From NCBI RefSeq assembly GCF_001905545.1, contig NZ_LIPD01000001.1:1-64000 (forward strand): 64,000 nt of DNA, read 5' to 3'. Within the stretch, counting starts at the first letter, position 1. Every line of letters begins with the position of its first letter. Origin of the DNA: Streptomyces sp. CB02056. GTDB lineage: Bacteria; Actinomycetota; Actinomycetes; Streptomycetales; Streptomycetaceae. Shown here piece by piece: positions 8,606-16,732 of the stretch. A program made the position numbers and the translations under genes. The notes under the pieces were generated by a model. It had not been told where the DNA came from and did no database searches. It saw only the letters and a list, made by a program, of their open reading frames with translations.

Positions 8606-10389
8606 CCCGCAACACTCCGCCCCGTTCCTCGGGCTCCTCCGGCGCCTCCGGCAAGGGCGCCCGCCGGGGCGGCTCCAAGCCCGGTCAGGTCTCCCGGCCG
8701 CGTTGGGGCCGGCCGTCCCGTCCGGAGGCCACCGACCGCGACGGCCTCACCGCGAGCACCGCGCCGTTCGTCCCGGGCGAGCGGGAGGACCGGGGGCCCG
8801 CCGAGCCGGTGGCCGGGAAGGGCGCTGCGGCGAAGGGTGCCGCGGGCAAGGGCGCTGCGGCCAAGGGCTCCGCGGCGAAGGGTGCCGCGGCCAAGGGCTC
8901 CGCCAAGGGATCCGGCAAGGACGCGCCCAAGGGTGCGGGCAAGGACGCCGGCCAGGGCGCCGGTCAGGGTGCGCCGAAGGGCGCCGCCGGGGCCGACCGG
9001 AAGGCGCCGCGCAAGCAGGCGGTGCGGCCGCCCAAGGCGCTGCGCACCGCCGCCGCGCGGCCCTCGCGGCCCGAGGCGCCGTCCGGGGAGCCGCTGGTCG
9101 GGCAGCGCTACGAGGTCGAGGTCGGCCCGGTCGCGCACGGCGGCGGGCACTGCGTGGCCCGGCACGAGGGCCGGGTGCTGTTCGTGCGGCACGCGCTGCC
9201 CGGTGAGAGGGTCGTCGCGCTGGTGACCGACGGGACCACCACCTCGCGGTTCCTGCGGGCCGACGCGGTGGAGGTGCTGGAGCCCTCCAAGGACCGGATC
9301 GAGGCGCCGTGCCCGTTCGCCGGTCCGGGCAAGTGCGGCGGCTGCGACTGGCAGCACGTCACCCCCGGCGGGCAGCGCAAGCTCAAGGCGGCGGTGCTGA
9401 CCGAGCAGCTGGCCAAGCTGGCCGGGCTCACCCCGGCCGAGGCCGGCTGGGACGGCAGCGTCGAGCCGGTCGGCGGCAAGCTGCCGGCCGGGCAGGTGCC
9501 GGCCTGGCGCACCCGGGTGCAGTACACGGTGGACGCCGAGACCGGGAAGGTCGGCCTGCGCAAGTACCGCTCGCACGAGGTGCAGCCGGTGGACCGCTGC
9601 CTGATCGCCGCCGAGGGCGTCACCGAGCTGGGCGTCGAGACCCGGGACTGGCCGGGCGTGGCGAGCGTCGAGGTGATCGCCGCGACCGGCTCCTCCGACC
9701 GCCAGGTGGTGCTCACCCCGCGCGACGGTGCCCAGCTGCCGCTGGTCGAGCTGGACAAGCCGGTGTCGATCGCCCGGGTGGACGAGCAGGGCGACGTGCA
9801 CAAGGTGCACGGGCGCGGCTTCGTCCGTGAGCGGGCCGCCGGGCGGACCTGGCGGATCAGCGACGGCGGCTTCTGGCAGATCCACCCGGAGGCGCCGGAC
9901 ACCCTGGTCGACGCGGTGCTGGACGGGCTGGACCCGCAGTGGGGCGAGAGCGCGCTCGACCTGTACTGCGGAGTCGGCCTGTTCGCGGGCGCGCTGGCCG
10001 ACCGGGTCGGCGAGGACGGCGCGGTGCTCGGCATCGAGTCCGCCAAGCAGGCCGTGGTCGACGCCCGCCACAACCTGGCCGCGCTGGACAACGTTCAGAT
10101 CGAGTGCGACCGGGTCGAGACGCTGCTGCCGCGCACCGGCATCACCGCCACCGACCTGATCGTGCTGGACCCGCCGCGCTCGGGCGCCGGCCGCGAGACC
10201 GTCGCCCACCTGGTCGGCCTGGAGGCGCGCCGGATCGCGTACGTGGCCTGCGACCCGGCCGCGCTCGCCCGGGACCTGAAGTTCTTCCGCGAGGGCGGCT
10301 ACCGGCCGGTGTCGCTGCGGGCCTTCGACCTGTTCCCGATGACGCACCACTTCGAGTGCGTGGCGATCCTGGAGCCGACCGGGGAGTGA
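8602..10389 (+). CDS. class I SAM-dependent RNA methyltransferase (TrmA/RumA family)
   Basis: Predicted m5U RNA methyltransferase of 595 aa, overlapping the permease stop by 4 bp (GTGA). Residues about 70-135 are a lysine/glycine/alanine-rich low-complexity arm with repeated KGAAAKG-type units. A TRAM domain follows (about 165-230), then iron-sulfur ligands Cys237, Cys245, Cys248 and Cys333 (CGGCDWQH and DRCLIA). The SAM loop is ALDLYCGVGLFAGAL (about 452). The catalytic motif is DPPRSGAG, with the nucleophile likely Cys550 in YVACDPAALARD. The basic arm is unusual and probably binds RNA; the rest has normal family length. The target nucleotide cannot be read from sequence. Confidence 0.9.
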   Translation: MTRNTPPRSSGSSGASGKGARRGGSKPGQVSRPRWGRPSRPEATDRDGLTASTAPFVPGEREDRGPAEPVAGKGAAAKGAAGKGAAAKGSAAKGAAAKGSAKGSGKDAPKGAGKDAGQGAGQGAPKGAAGADRKAPRKQAVRPPKALRTAAARPSRPEAPSGEPLVGQRYEVEVGPVAHGGGHCVARHEGRVLFVRHALPGERVVALVTDGTTTSRFLRADAVEVLEPSKDRIEAPCPFAGPGKCGGCDWQHVTPGGQRKLKAAVLTEQLAKLAGLTPAEAGWDGSVEPVGGKLPAGQVPAWRTRVQYTVDAETGKVGLRKYRSHEVQPVDRCLIAAEGVTELGVETRDWPGVASVEVIAATGSSDRQVVLTPRDGAQLPLVELDKPVSIARVDEQGDVHKVHGRGFVRERAAGRTWRISDGGFWQIHPEAPDTLVDAVLDGLDPQWGESALDLYCGVGLFAGALADRVGEDGAVLGIESAKQAVVDARHNLAALDNVQIECDRVETLLPRTGITATDLIVLDPPRSGAGRETVAHLVGLEARRIAYVACDPAALARDLKFFREGGYRPVSLRAFDLFPMTHHFECVAILEPTGE

Positions 10390-10414
10390 TCCCGGGCGCC
10401 GGGAAGGCACGGCA

Positions 10415-10447
10415 GGAGGCGGTCACCCGTTCGGGGTGGCCGCCTCC
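10415..10447. terminator. bidirectional terminator hairpin
   Basis: GGAGGCGGTCACCC (10415-10428) pairs with GGGTGGCCGCCTCC (10434-10447) with one wobble and a 5-nt loop. It separates the convergent methyltransferase and the small gene on the minus strand. Confidence 0.7.
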
Positions 10448-10465
10448 GCCGCGTCCGGGGGCCGG

Positions 10466-10660
10466 CTACTCGTTGTGCTCCTCCTCGTCGACGCTGTGCG
10501 GGAGGTCGATGCCGTGCTGGGCGGCGAGCCGCAGGAGCGAGGCGACCCGGCCCTCGTACGCCTGGACGCCGTCGGCGTCCCCTTCGGCCCGGGCCGCCGC
10601 GAGGTCCCGGCGGGCCTGGGCGAGCTGCTCGCGCAGCTCCTGATCGAACATGGCTGTCAT
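10466..10660 (-). CDS. small conserved hypothetical protein, helical and acidic
   Basis: A 64-aa protein (an in-frame ATG three codons in would shorten it). It is predicted to be almost entirely helical: MFDQELREQLAQARRDLAAA, then an amphipathic second helix (RVASLLRLAAQHGID), with an acidic tail ending DEEEHNE. No signal peptide or cysteines. It resembles small Streptomyces proteins of unknown function. A well-placed terminator hairpin and good codon bias support it as real; function unknown. Confidence 0.6.
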   Translation of the reverse strand: MTAMFDQELREQLAQARRDLAAARAEGDADGVQAYEGRVASLLRLAAQHGIDLPHSVDEEEHNE

Positions 10661-10783
10661 CGGTCGGCCTCCGCACCGGTCGGTGCCCGCTCGGGGGAAC
10701 GCAGGGGGGTTTCAGCGTCCCGGACGGTGGGTCGGTCTTCAAGTCCCGCTCCGCCTGGTGGCGGCACGGCGGTGGTGGGCGGG

Positions 10784-10915
10784 GTCCGGAGCGGGGCGGA
10801 GGGCAGGTGTGGGCGCGACCGGGCCGGGGCGGAGGGCAGGTGCGGGCGGGTCCGGAGCGGGGCGGAGGACAGGTGTGGACGCGACCGGAGCAGGGCGGAA
10901 GGTCAGGCGTCGGCA
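10784..10915. repeat. four tandem copies of a 33-bp repeat
   Basis: Units begin at 10784, 10817, 10850 and 10883, each opening G(T/A)CCGG and continuing GCGGGGCGGAGG-CAGGTG. Copies 1 and 3 are most alike; copy 4 has diverged. The period is a multiple of three, but neither strand gives a plausible protein, so the array is treated as noncoding. It occupies most of the 432-bp gap (10661-11092) between the small minus-strand gene and the LysR gene; nothing else was identified there apart from the candidate operator at 11004-11013. Confidence 0.75.
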
Positions 10916-11003
10916 ATGCGCGGGTAAAAGATGGTGCGCGGAGTGCCGTCGGGTCCCGGGAGGGGGCTTGACGAGGCAAATCGCCGGGGCGAAGGTGAGC
11001 AGC

Positions 11004-11013
11004 TGACATGTGA
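11004..11013 (+). promoter_or_regulatory. candidate LysR operator half, TGACATGTGA
   Basis: TGACATGTGA lies 80 bp upstream of the LysR start. A near-identical TGACCTGTGA occurs at 12092-12101 upstream of the collagenase. Sharing between the two flanks of the regulator gene suggests a common operator; this is inference. Confidence 0.35.
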
Positions 11014-11092
11014 TGTGTGCTGTTGCACCGCCCTTGGCGGCAGCCGCCCCGCGCCGTCGGCCGGGGCCGGCCGATGCGTGAGGGGGAGCGTC

Positions 11093-12043
11093 ATGGAGTT
11101 GGAGCTGCGGCACCTGCGCGTGGTGTGCGCCATCGCCGACACCGGGAGCGTCGGCCGGGCCGCCGCCCTGCTCGGCGCCTCGCAGCCGGCGACCAGCACC
11201 CAGCTGCGCCGGATCGAACGCCACCTGGGCGCCCCGCTGTTCGAACGCACCGCCGCCGGTGTCGCGCCGACCGGCTTCGGGGTGGAGGTGCTGGCCGCCG
11301 CCCGGGAACTGCTCACCCGCGCCGACTGCCTGGGCCGCCGTGCGGAGGCTTCGGCCGGGCCCGCCCCGCGCGAGCTGCGGCTGGCGGCCACCAACGCCCC
11401 GATCCTGCCCGGGCTGGTCACCAGGGCCCGGCACCAGCGGCCCGGGCAGCGCTTCACCGTGACGTCGGTCTACCGCTCCTCGGACATCGTCGAGCTGCTG
11501 GAGCGGGGCGAGGCGGACGTCGCGGTGGCCGTGGACTACCCGGGCCGGGAGCTGTGCCACTCGCCGTCCGTCGCGCACCGCGGCATCGTCACCGAGCCGG
11601 TCTTCGTCGCGCTGCCGGCCGGCCACCGGCTGCGGCACCGCACCGAGGTGGCCCTGGCGGACCTCGCGGAGGAGGAGTGGTTCCTGACCCCCGACGACGG
11701 GGCCGGCTGGCACGGCGTCTTCCACGGGGCCTGCGCCGCGGCGGGGTTCGCCCCGGCGACCGTCCACGAGTTCCTCGGCGGCCGGCTGGAGCTCCAGGAG
11801 ATGATCGCCGCCGGGCTCGGCATCTCCGTCGTCCAGGCCACCACCCGGCCGCTCGCGGACGTGGTGGTCAAGCCGCTGGCGGGGACGCCGATCTGGGTCC
11901 GGCAGCTGCTGGTCTGGCGGCCGGCCGGGGTGGGCGGGGAGGTGGTGGAGACGCTGTTCGGGGCGGCCGCCGCGGCGTACCGGGACCTGATCGCGGCCGC
12001 GCCGAGTTTCCAGGCGTGGGCCGCGCGGACGTACCGGTCGTAG
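11093..12043 (+). CDS. LysR-family transcriptional regulator
   Basis: A 316-aa LysR-type regulator. The N-terminal winged HTH reads MELELRHLRVVCAIADTGS, then GRAAALLGASQPATSTQL and HLGAPLFERTAAGVAPT. The effector-binding domain runs from about residue 95 (RELRLAATNAPILPGLV) to 300. The start ATG is preceded by GAGGGGGAG at good spacing. It lies upstream of and co-directional with a secreted collagenase, with a dyad between them, so it may control that gene; its inducer is unknown. Confidence 0.88.
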   Translation: MELELRHLRVVCAIADTGSVGRAAALLGASQPATSTQLRRIERHLGAPLFERTAAGVAPTGFGVEVLAAARELLTRADCLGRRAEASAGPAPRELRLAATNAPILPGLVTRARHQRPGQRFTVTSVYRSSDIVELLERGEADVAVAVDYPGRELCHSPSVAHRGIVTEPVFVALPAGHRLRHRTEVALADLAEEEWFLTPDDGAGWHGVFHGACAAAGFAPATVHEFLGGRLELQEMIAAGLGISVVQATTRPLADVVVKPLAGTPIWVRQLLVWRPAGVGGEVVETLFGAAAAAYRDLIAAAPSFQAWAARTYRS

Positions 12044-12082
12044 CGGCAGCGGGCGGGGGTCCGTGTTATGCCCAGGCCGGGA

Positions 12083-12105
12083 AATGTCATATGACCTGTG
12101 ACATT
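12083..12105. promoter_or_regulatory. inverted repeat AATGTCA-N9-TGACATT
   Basis: Perfect 7-bp arms AATGTCA (12083-12089) and TGACATT (12099-12105) flank a spacer that itself contains part of TCATATGA. The dyad lies about 95 bp upstream of the collagenase start and 40 bp after the LysR stop. Its right half overlaps TGACCTGTGA, which also occurs (one mismatch) before the LysR gene. A LysR or other dimeric operator is likely. Confidence 0.45.
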
Positions 12106-12200
12106 GTTCTGACCTTCCGTCGCTGGCAGGATCATGACGCGTTCCCCCAACGTCTCGGCAGTCCTCCCAGCGCCTCCCCCACAGGAGAAGGACCCCACCA

Positions 12201-14843
12201 GTGCGCCCACGGATACCCCTCCCCACCCTGCTGGCCGGCCTCGTGGCCGGCTGCTGCGCCGCCGCCACGCTGCTGCCGGCCACGGCGTCAGCCGCCTCCG
12301 CCGCCTCGGCCGCCTCCGGTGCTTCCGCCGCTCCCGCCCGGCCCGCGGCCGGTGCTCCGACGGCCGACCCGGGCTCCGTCCAGCCGAAGCCGCTCGGCGC
12401 CTTCCTCACCGTCGACCCGGCCGCCCAGGCCCGTGCCGCCGAGGACCTCGCCCCCGTCGCCAAGCCGCTGCCCCCGGCGCTGCTCGGCCAGGTCGTGATG
12501 GGCCAGCCGGCCGACACCGTCGTGCAGACCGCGCCGCGCCCGGCCGAGCCGAAGGCGCCCCCGGCCAAGCCGGCCCTCGCCGCCCGCGGCGCCGCCGGAG
12601 CGGCCGCCGCGCAGAGCTGCACCCCGGCCGACTTCGGCAGCCGCAGCGGCGCCGACCTGGTCTCCTTCATCGAGGGCTCGACCACGGACTGCGTCAACAC
12701 GCTGTTCAACGTCACCGGCACCGACGCGGGCGGCATCTTCAAGGAATCGAAGATGCTCACCGTCGCCGACGCCTTCCGGACCATGGCGGCCGGCTACACC
12801 GGCGACAACTCGACCGCCATCCTGCAGCTCGTGCTCTTCCAGCGGGCCGGCTGGTTCGTGCAGTCGAACAACGCGGACGCGGTGGGCCCGTACGGCGCGG
12901 CCCTGACCAGCGGCTCCAAGGCCGCCCTCGACGCGTTCTTCGCCGCCCCGCACCGCACCGACGTCAGCGACGCCAACGGCGCCGTGCTCAACGAGGTGCT
13001 GGTGCTCACCGACAGCGCCAACCTCCAGGGCAGCTACCTGGGCGTCTACAAGCAGGTGCTGACGGCGTACGACAACTCGTACAACGCCTTCCCGAAGATG
13101 CTCAAGGCGGTCAACGCGGTGCTCTCCGCGCCGCTGTGGCGGGGCAACTGGAACCCCGACTTCGTCAGCGCGGTCGGCGCCGACCCGAGCATCGGCGCCA
13201 CCCTCGGCGACTTCGCGCTGAACCACAAGGACCTGCTCGGCACGGCCAACGCCTACCTGGACGTCAACGCGGGCAACGACCTCGGCCGGATGGCCGGCGA
13301 CGGCCCGGTGGTCGAGGCTGCGGTCAAGGGCAAGGTCAAGGCGGTCCTCGACGGCGCGCAGATCACCGGCGCCACCGGCCCGCTGTACGTCCACACCGCC
13401 TACCAGGCCAACAGCTTCGACCCCGGCCAGTGCTCGTACTACGGCATCTGCGACCTGCCGGCGAAGCTGACCGCCGCGGTGCTGCCGAACCAGCTGGTGT
13501 GCGACAACCGCACCATCCAGACCGAGGTCCTGTCGCCCGCCGACCTGGCCGCGGTCTGCGCCAGCCTGCGCGGCGAGGACACCTTCTTCCACAAGCTGGT
13601 GAAGGACAACGGTCCGATCCCCGGTCAGTACGACAAGGAGCTCACCCTCGCGGTCTTCGCCAACCAGGCGGACTACCTGACCTACTCCTGGGCGATCTTC
13701 AACAACTCCACCGACAACGGCGGACAGACCGTCATGGACCCGACCGACCCGAACAACCGGGCCGTGTGCGTGATGTACCAGAAGTCGTGGAACGACGGCT
13801 TCACCGCCAACGTGTGGAACCTCAACCACGAGTACACCCACTACCTGGACAACATCTACGACCTCAAGGGCAACTTCTCCACCGAGATCTCCGTCCCGGA
13901 CATCTGGTGGATCGAGGGCGTCGCCGAGTACGAGTCCTACGCCTACCGCGGCACCACCGACACCCAGGCGATGGCCGAGGCCGCCAAGCACACCTACAAG
14001 CTGAGCACCCTCTTCCAGAACACGTACGGCAACTCGGACACCGTGCGCACCTACCCGTGGGGCTACCTGGCCGTCCGGTACATGTTCGAGAAGCACCCGG
14101 CGGACATCGACGCCATGCTCGCCCACTTCCGCACCGGCGACTACCAGGGCGGCTACGCGGTCTACAACGGCATCGGCACTCGCTACGACGCCGACTTCGA
14201 CGCCTGGCTCGACACCTGCGCCGGCGGCGCCTGCCTCGCGGCCGGCCCGACCGCGCTGTTCGGCCAGTCGGTCTCCGGCGCGACCGTCACGCTGACCGAC
14301 AAGTCCGTCCAGACCGGCGCCGGCCGGCTCACCGCCTGGCACTGGACCTTCGGCGACGGCAGCTCCTCCGACCAGCAGAACCCGACCCACACCTACGCGG
14401 CCGCCGGCACCTACACCGTCGCGCTGACCGTCACCGACGACACCGGCAGGACCGCCAGCACCCCGGCCTCCGTCGCCGTGACCACGGGCGGCGGCGGTGG
14501 CCCGACCACCCCGCCGGCCTGCACCGACCCGCGCACCGACGCGCTCGGCAAGAACTGCTCGCGCGCCAACCTGTCGGCCACCGCCGGCAACCTGGACTAC
14601 CTGTACGTCTACCTGCCGGCCGGCACCAGCACCCTGAAGATCACCACCTCCGGGGGCACCGGCACCGCGTACCTGTACTACAGCGACAGCACCTGGGCCT
14701 CGCCGAGCGCCTACACCGCCGCCTCCACCAACGCGGGCACCACCCAGAGCATCACGGTGACCAACCCGACGGCGGGCTACCGCTACGTGAGCCTCTACGC
14801 GAAGAGCGACTTCAGCGGGGTGACCGTCAGTACCCAGTTCTGA
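12201..14843 (+). CDS. secreted M9-family collagenase with PKD and PPC domains
   Basis: An 880-aa extracellular zinc metalloprotease. The signal peptide is RPRIPLPTLLAGLVAGCCAA up to about residue 33, followed by an Ala/Pro-rich pro-region. The catalytic motif is HEYTH (H543, E544, H547), with the downstream Glu in WWIEGVAEYESY as probable third ligand. A PKD domain follows (about 680-765, WTFGDGSSSDQQNPTHTYA), then a Gly linker and a pre-peptidase C-terminal domain (about 775-880). This order is typical of streptomycete collagenases. GTG 12201 is chosen because ACAGGAGAAGGA sits just upstream. The LysR gene is the obvious candidate regulator. Confidence 0.9.
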   Translation: MRPRIPLPTLLAGLVAGCCAAATLLPATASAASAASAASGASAAPARPAAGAPTADPGSVQPKPLGAFLTVDPAAQARAAEDLAPVAKPLPPALLGQVVMGQPADTVVQTAPRPAEPKAPPAKPALAARGAAGAAAAQSCTPADFGSRSGADLVSFIEGSTTDCVNTLFNVTGTDAGGIFKESKMLTVADAFRTMAAGYTGDNSTAILQLVLFQRAGWFVQSNNADAVGPYGAALTSGSKAALDAFFAAPHRTDVSDANGAVLNEVLVLTDSANLQGSYLGVYKQVLTAYDNSYNAFPKMLKAVNAVLSAPLWRGNWNPDFVSAVGADPSIGATLGDFALNHKDLLGTANAYLDVNAGNDLGRMAGDGPVVEAAVKGKVKAVLDGAQITGATGPLYVHTAYQANSFDPGQCSYYGICDLPAKLTAAVLPNQLVCDNRTIQTEVLSPADLAAVCASLRGEDTFFHKLVKDNGPIPGQYDKELTLAVFANQADYLTYSWAIFNNSTDNGGQTVMDPTDPNNRAVCVMYQKSWNDGFTANVWNLNHEYTHYLDNIYDLKGNFSTEISVPDIWWIEGVAEYESYAYRGTTDTQAMAEAAKHTYKLSTLFQNTYGNSDTVRTYPWGYLAVRYMFEKHPADIDAMLAHFRTGDYQGGYAVYNGIGTRYDADFDAWLDTCAGGACLAAGPTALFGQSVSGATVTLTDKSVQTGAGRLTAWHWTFGDGSSSDQQNPTHTYAAAGTYTVALTVTDDTGRTASTPASVAVTTGGGGGPTTPPACTDPRTDALGKNCSRANLSATAGNLDYLYVYLPAGTSTLKITTSGGTGTAYLYYSDSTWASPSAYTAASTNAGTTQSITVTNPTAGYRYVSLYAKSDFSGVTVSTQF

Positions 14844-14895
14844 TCCGCCCCCTTCCGGCGCGGGCCGGGTCCGTGGCAGCCAGCCGCGGGCCCGG

Positions 14896-14942
14896 CCGTC
14901 CGGCGTTCCGGCGCCTCGGCGGCGGCCCGTCCGGCGTTCCGG
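14896..14942. repeat. 16-bp direct repeat after the collagenase gene
   Basis: CCGTCCGGCGTTCCGG occurs at 14896-14911 and 14927-14942, 31 bp apart, with a partial third copy at about 14950. Neighbouring TGGCAGCCA/TGGCTGCC segments could form a long stem. No T-run; function unclear. Confidence 0.45.
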
Positions 14943-15021
14943 TGGCTGCCGTCCGGCGCCACGGTGACGGCCGGGTTGCGCGGGGGCGTGCGGCAGGTGT
15001 GCGGGCGGTGTGCGCACGCCC

Positions 15022-15050
15022 TTGTTGTGCTAGCACTTGAGCGCTAGCTT
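15022..15050 (+). promoter_or_regulatory. promoter-operator of the toxin-antitoxin pair
   Basis: TTGTTG (15022-15027), a 17-bp spacer and TAGCTT (15045-15050) form a good promoter whose transcript would start at or next to ATG 15058. The palindrome GTGCTAGCAC (15027-15036) and a second GCTAGC core (15043-15048), 14 bp apart, overlie it. That is the layout expected for autorepression by the ribbon-helix-helix antitoxin. Confidence 0.55.
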
Positions 15051-15057
15051 GAACGGC

Positions 15058-15294
15058 ATGGGTAAGAAGCAGCTGAACGTGCGGGTCGACGCCACGACCG
15101 CCGAGATGGCCCGGGAACGGGCGGAGCAGCAGGGGATCTCCATGAACCAGTACATCGAGCGCCTGGTCCAACAGGACATGGGCGAGTCAGGGCGGGCCTT
15201 CGTGGACGCGGCCGCGCAGTTCATGAAGGAGTACGAGTCGGCCTTCCTCGCCGAGTTCGGGGAGCCCGGCGACCTCCAGGACGTGCGCCGTTGA
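15058..15294 (+). CDS. ribbon-helix-helix antitoxin-like protein
   Basis: A 78-aa protein. Residues 1-40 have RHH character: a basic first strand (KKQLNVRVDATTAEMARERA) followed by the turn EQQGISMNQYIERLVQQDM. The C-terminal half is helical and polar and could wrap a toxin partner. ATG 15058 is chosen because a -10 box ends 7 nt upstream (leaderless). The stop overlaps the next gene by 4 bp (TTGA), as in classical toxin-antitoxin operons. It probably represses its own promoter through the GCTAGC palindromes. Confidence 0.72.
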   Translation: MGKKQLNVRVDATTAEMARERAEQQGISMNQYIERLVQQDMGESGRAFVDAAAQFMKEYESAFLAEFGEPGDLQDVRR

Positions 15295-15719
15295 AGCTGG
15301 AGGTCGACCTCTCGTGGCTGCTCATGACCGCCGAGCAGTACACGCCCGGTGATCCGCAGGTCACCGACTACGGCTCGCTGCTCGCGGCGGTCACCCGCCA
15401 CCAGGCCGAGATATTCGACATCTCGGTCTACCCCGAACCACAGGACCGCGCCGCCGCGCTGATGCACCAGCTGATCCGGGTGCCGGCACTGGAGAAGACC
15501 AACGAACTCTTCGCGACCGCCGTCGCCTACGCCTACCTCGTCGCCAGCGGCTGCACCGTCGCCACCACCGCCCGCGAGGTGCGCAGCCTCTCCCGGGCCA
15601 TCCGCGAGGGGCGGCTCGGGGTGTCGGGCGTCGCCGAGCGGCTCGCGGCCTGGGTGGTGGACGAGGCGGAGGGGGAGGAGGTCAGCGGGGCGGACGACGA
15701 GGACGAGGACGACGACTGA
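15291..15719 (+). CDS. Fic/Doc-like toxin component
   Basis: A 142-aa protein beginning TTG (KLEVDLSWLLMTAEQ). It resembles streptomycete proteins annotated as the toxin component of Fic-family toxin-antitoxin systems: short, all-helical, with ALMHQLIRVPALEKTNELFA and AVAYAYLVASG. The canonical Fic motif HxFxxGNGR is not present (the equivalent region is PALEKTNELFATAVAY), so AMPylation or kinase activity is doubtful. The tail is strongly acidic (GADDEDEDDD). Translational coupling to the RHH protein is the strongest evidence for its role. Confidence 0.65.
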   Translation: MKLEVDLSWLLMTAEQYTPGDPQVTDYGSLLAAVTRHQAEIFDISVYPEPQDRAAALMHQLIRVPALEKTNELFATAVAYAYLVASGCTVATTAREVRSLSRAIREGRLGVSGVAERLAAWVVDEAEGEEVSGADDEDEDDD

Positions 15720-15851
15720 CCGGCGCCGTCCCCGGTCCTGTTCCCGTTCCTTCCGGAGCCTTCCGGGCCGGGGCCGGTGGGCGGCCCGTTACGCGGGGGG
15801 CTCCTGCCGGGCGGAGGTTTCCTGCCGCGTGGCAGGCGCCTGCCGGGCGGG

Positions 15852-15893
15852 GGCTCCTACTGGGCGGCGGGCTCCTGCTGGGCGGCGGGCTCC
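15852..15893. repeat. 18-bp tandem repeat spanning the end of the GNAT gene
   Basis: GGCTCCT(A/G)CTGGGCGGCG repeats at 15852-15869 and 15870-15887, with a third unit starting at 15888 and looser copies to about 15801. On the minus strand it encodes AAQQEP. The GNAT stop (TAG, 15857-15859) differs from the CAG of the next unit by one base. Confidence 0.7.
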
Positions 15894-16732
15894 GCGATCA
15901 GGGCCGTCGCGAAGGTGCGGAAGCCGGCCCGGCGGTAGATCCGGGCGACGTCCTCGTCGGCGGCGGACAGGAACACCGTCCGCACCCCGTTCGCCCGGGC
16001 GTGCTCGACCAGGGCCGCGGTGACCGCCAGGCCCAGCCCGCGACGGCGCGCGGACGGGAGCGTGCCCACCCCGGCCACCTCGGTGACCGGGCCCACCGGG
16101 TTGTGCTGGCCCGCGCACAGGACCGTGCCGTCCTCGACGGCCGCGGCCAGCACGGTGGTGCCGGTGGCGATCCGCCGGGCGATCCGCTCCGCCGTGCCGT
16201 CGGCCGCCAACGTCGCCGCGCGCTCGGCGAGTTCGGCCGCGCCGGCCGGGCCGACGGCGGTGCCCGGCTCGGCGAAGGCCAGGTGCGGGACGGCGACGGC
16301 GGCCGCCAGCTCCGGGGCGTCCGGTGCCAGCACCCGGACCTCCACCCGTTCCGGCAGCTCGGGCGCCGGGGCCGCCTCGTCCTGCGGGCCCAGCACCAGC
16401 AGCGGGTGCTCGTGCACCGTCAGGCCCGCAGCCTCGACCGCCGCGCGCAGCTCCGGGTTCTGCTCGGCCACCCACTCGAAGGCCTCCGGCGCGCCCGCCT
16501 CCCGCTGCCGCTCCAGCACCCGGCGGACGTCCTCGGCGGTGGCGGCGGGGCCGGTGTGGCCGAGGGTCGGGCGGGCGTAGTAGGGCCAGCCGGCCCCGTC
16601 GCGGAGGAACAGGGTCAGCGGCCCGAAGTCCTCGGTGCGGGCGGCGCTGCGGGGCACGGCGTCGTAGTAGCGCTCGATCTCGTCGAGCAGGGGGCGGTCG
16701 TGGGCATGATCATCAGGGGTCACGGCGTGCAT
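15857..16732 (-). CDS. GNAT-family N-acetyltransferase
   Basis: A 291-aa acetyl-CoA-dependent acetyltransferase. The conserved GNAT core is in the C-terminal half: CAGQHNPVGPVTEVAGVGTL, then the acetyl-CoA pyrophosphate loop RRRGLGLAVTAALVEHA (about residues 230-250), and VFLSAADEDVARIYRRAGFR. The N-terminal 110 residues form a second, degenerate domain of the type found in fused Streptomyces acetyltransferases. The extreme C-terminus is an AAQQEPAAQ repeat. The substrate is not evident, and it sits alone between the toxin-antitoxin pair and the ATP-grasp pair. Confidence 0.82.
   Translation of the reverse strand: MHAVTPDDHAHDRPLLDEIERYYDAVPRSAARTEDFGPLTLFLRDGAGWPYYARPTLGHTGPAATAEDVRRVLERQREAGAPEAFEWVAEQNPELRAAVEAAGLTVHEHPLLVLGPQDEAAPAPELPERVEVRVLAPDAPELAAAVAVPHLAFAEPGTAVGPAGAAELAERAATLAADGTAERIARRIATGTTVLAAAVEDGTVLCAGQHNPVGPVTEVAGVGTLPSARRRGLGLAVTAALVEHARANGVRTVFLSAADEDVARIYRRAGFRTFATALIAEPAAQQEPAAQ

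Noticed and set aside
10299..11009. Minus-strand frame across the 33-bp repeats giving a TCPPPRSG-like repeat protein
   Set aside because: It overlaps a better-supported small gene and an intergenic repeat, has no ribosome-binding site and arises because the repeat period is a multiple of three.
15291..15719. Active Fic AMP-transferase
   Set aside because: The HxFxxGNGR motif cannot be found; only overall similarity and operon context suggest the Fic/Doc label.
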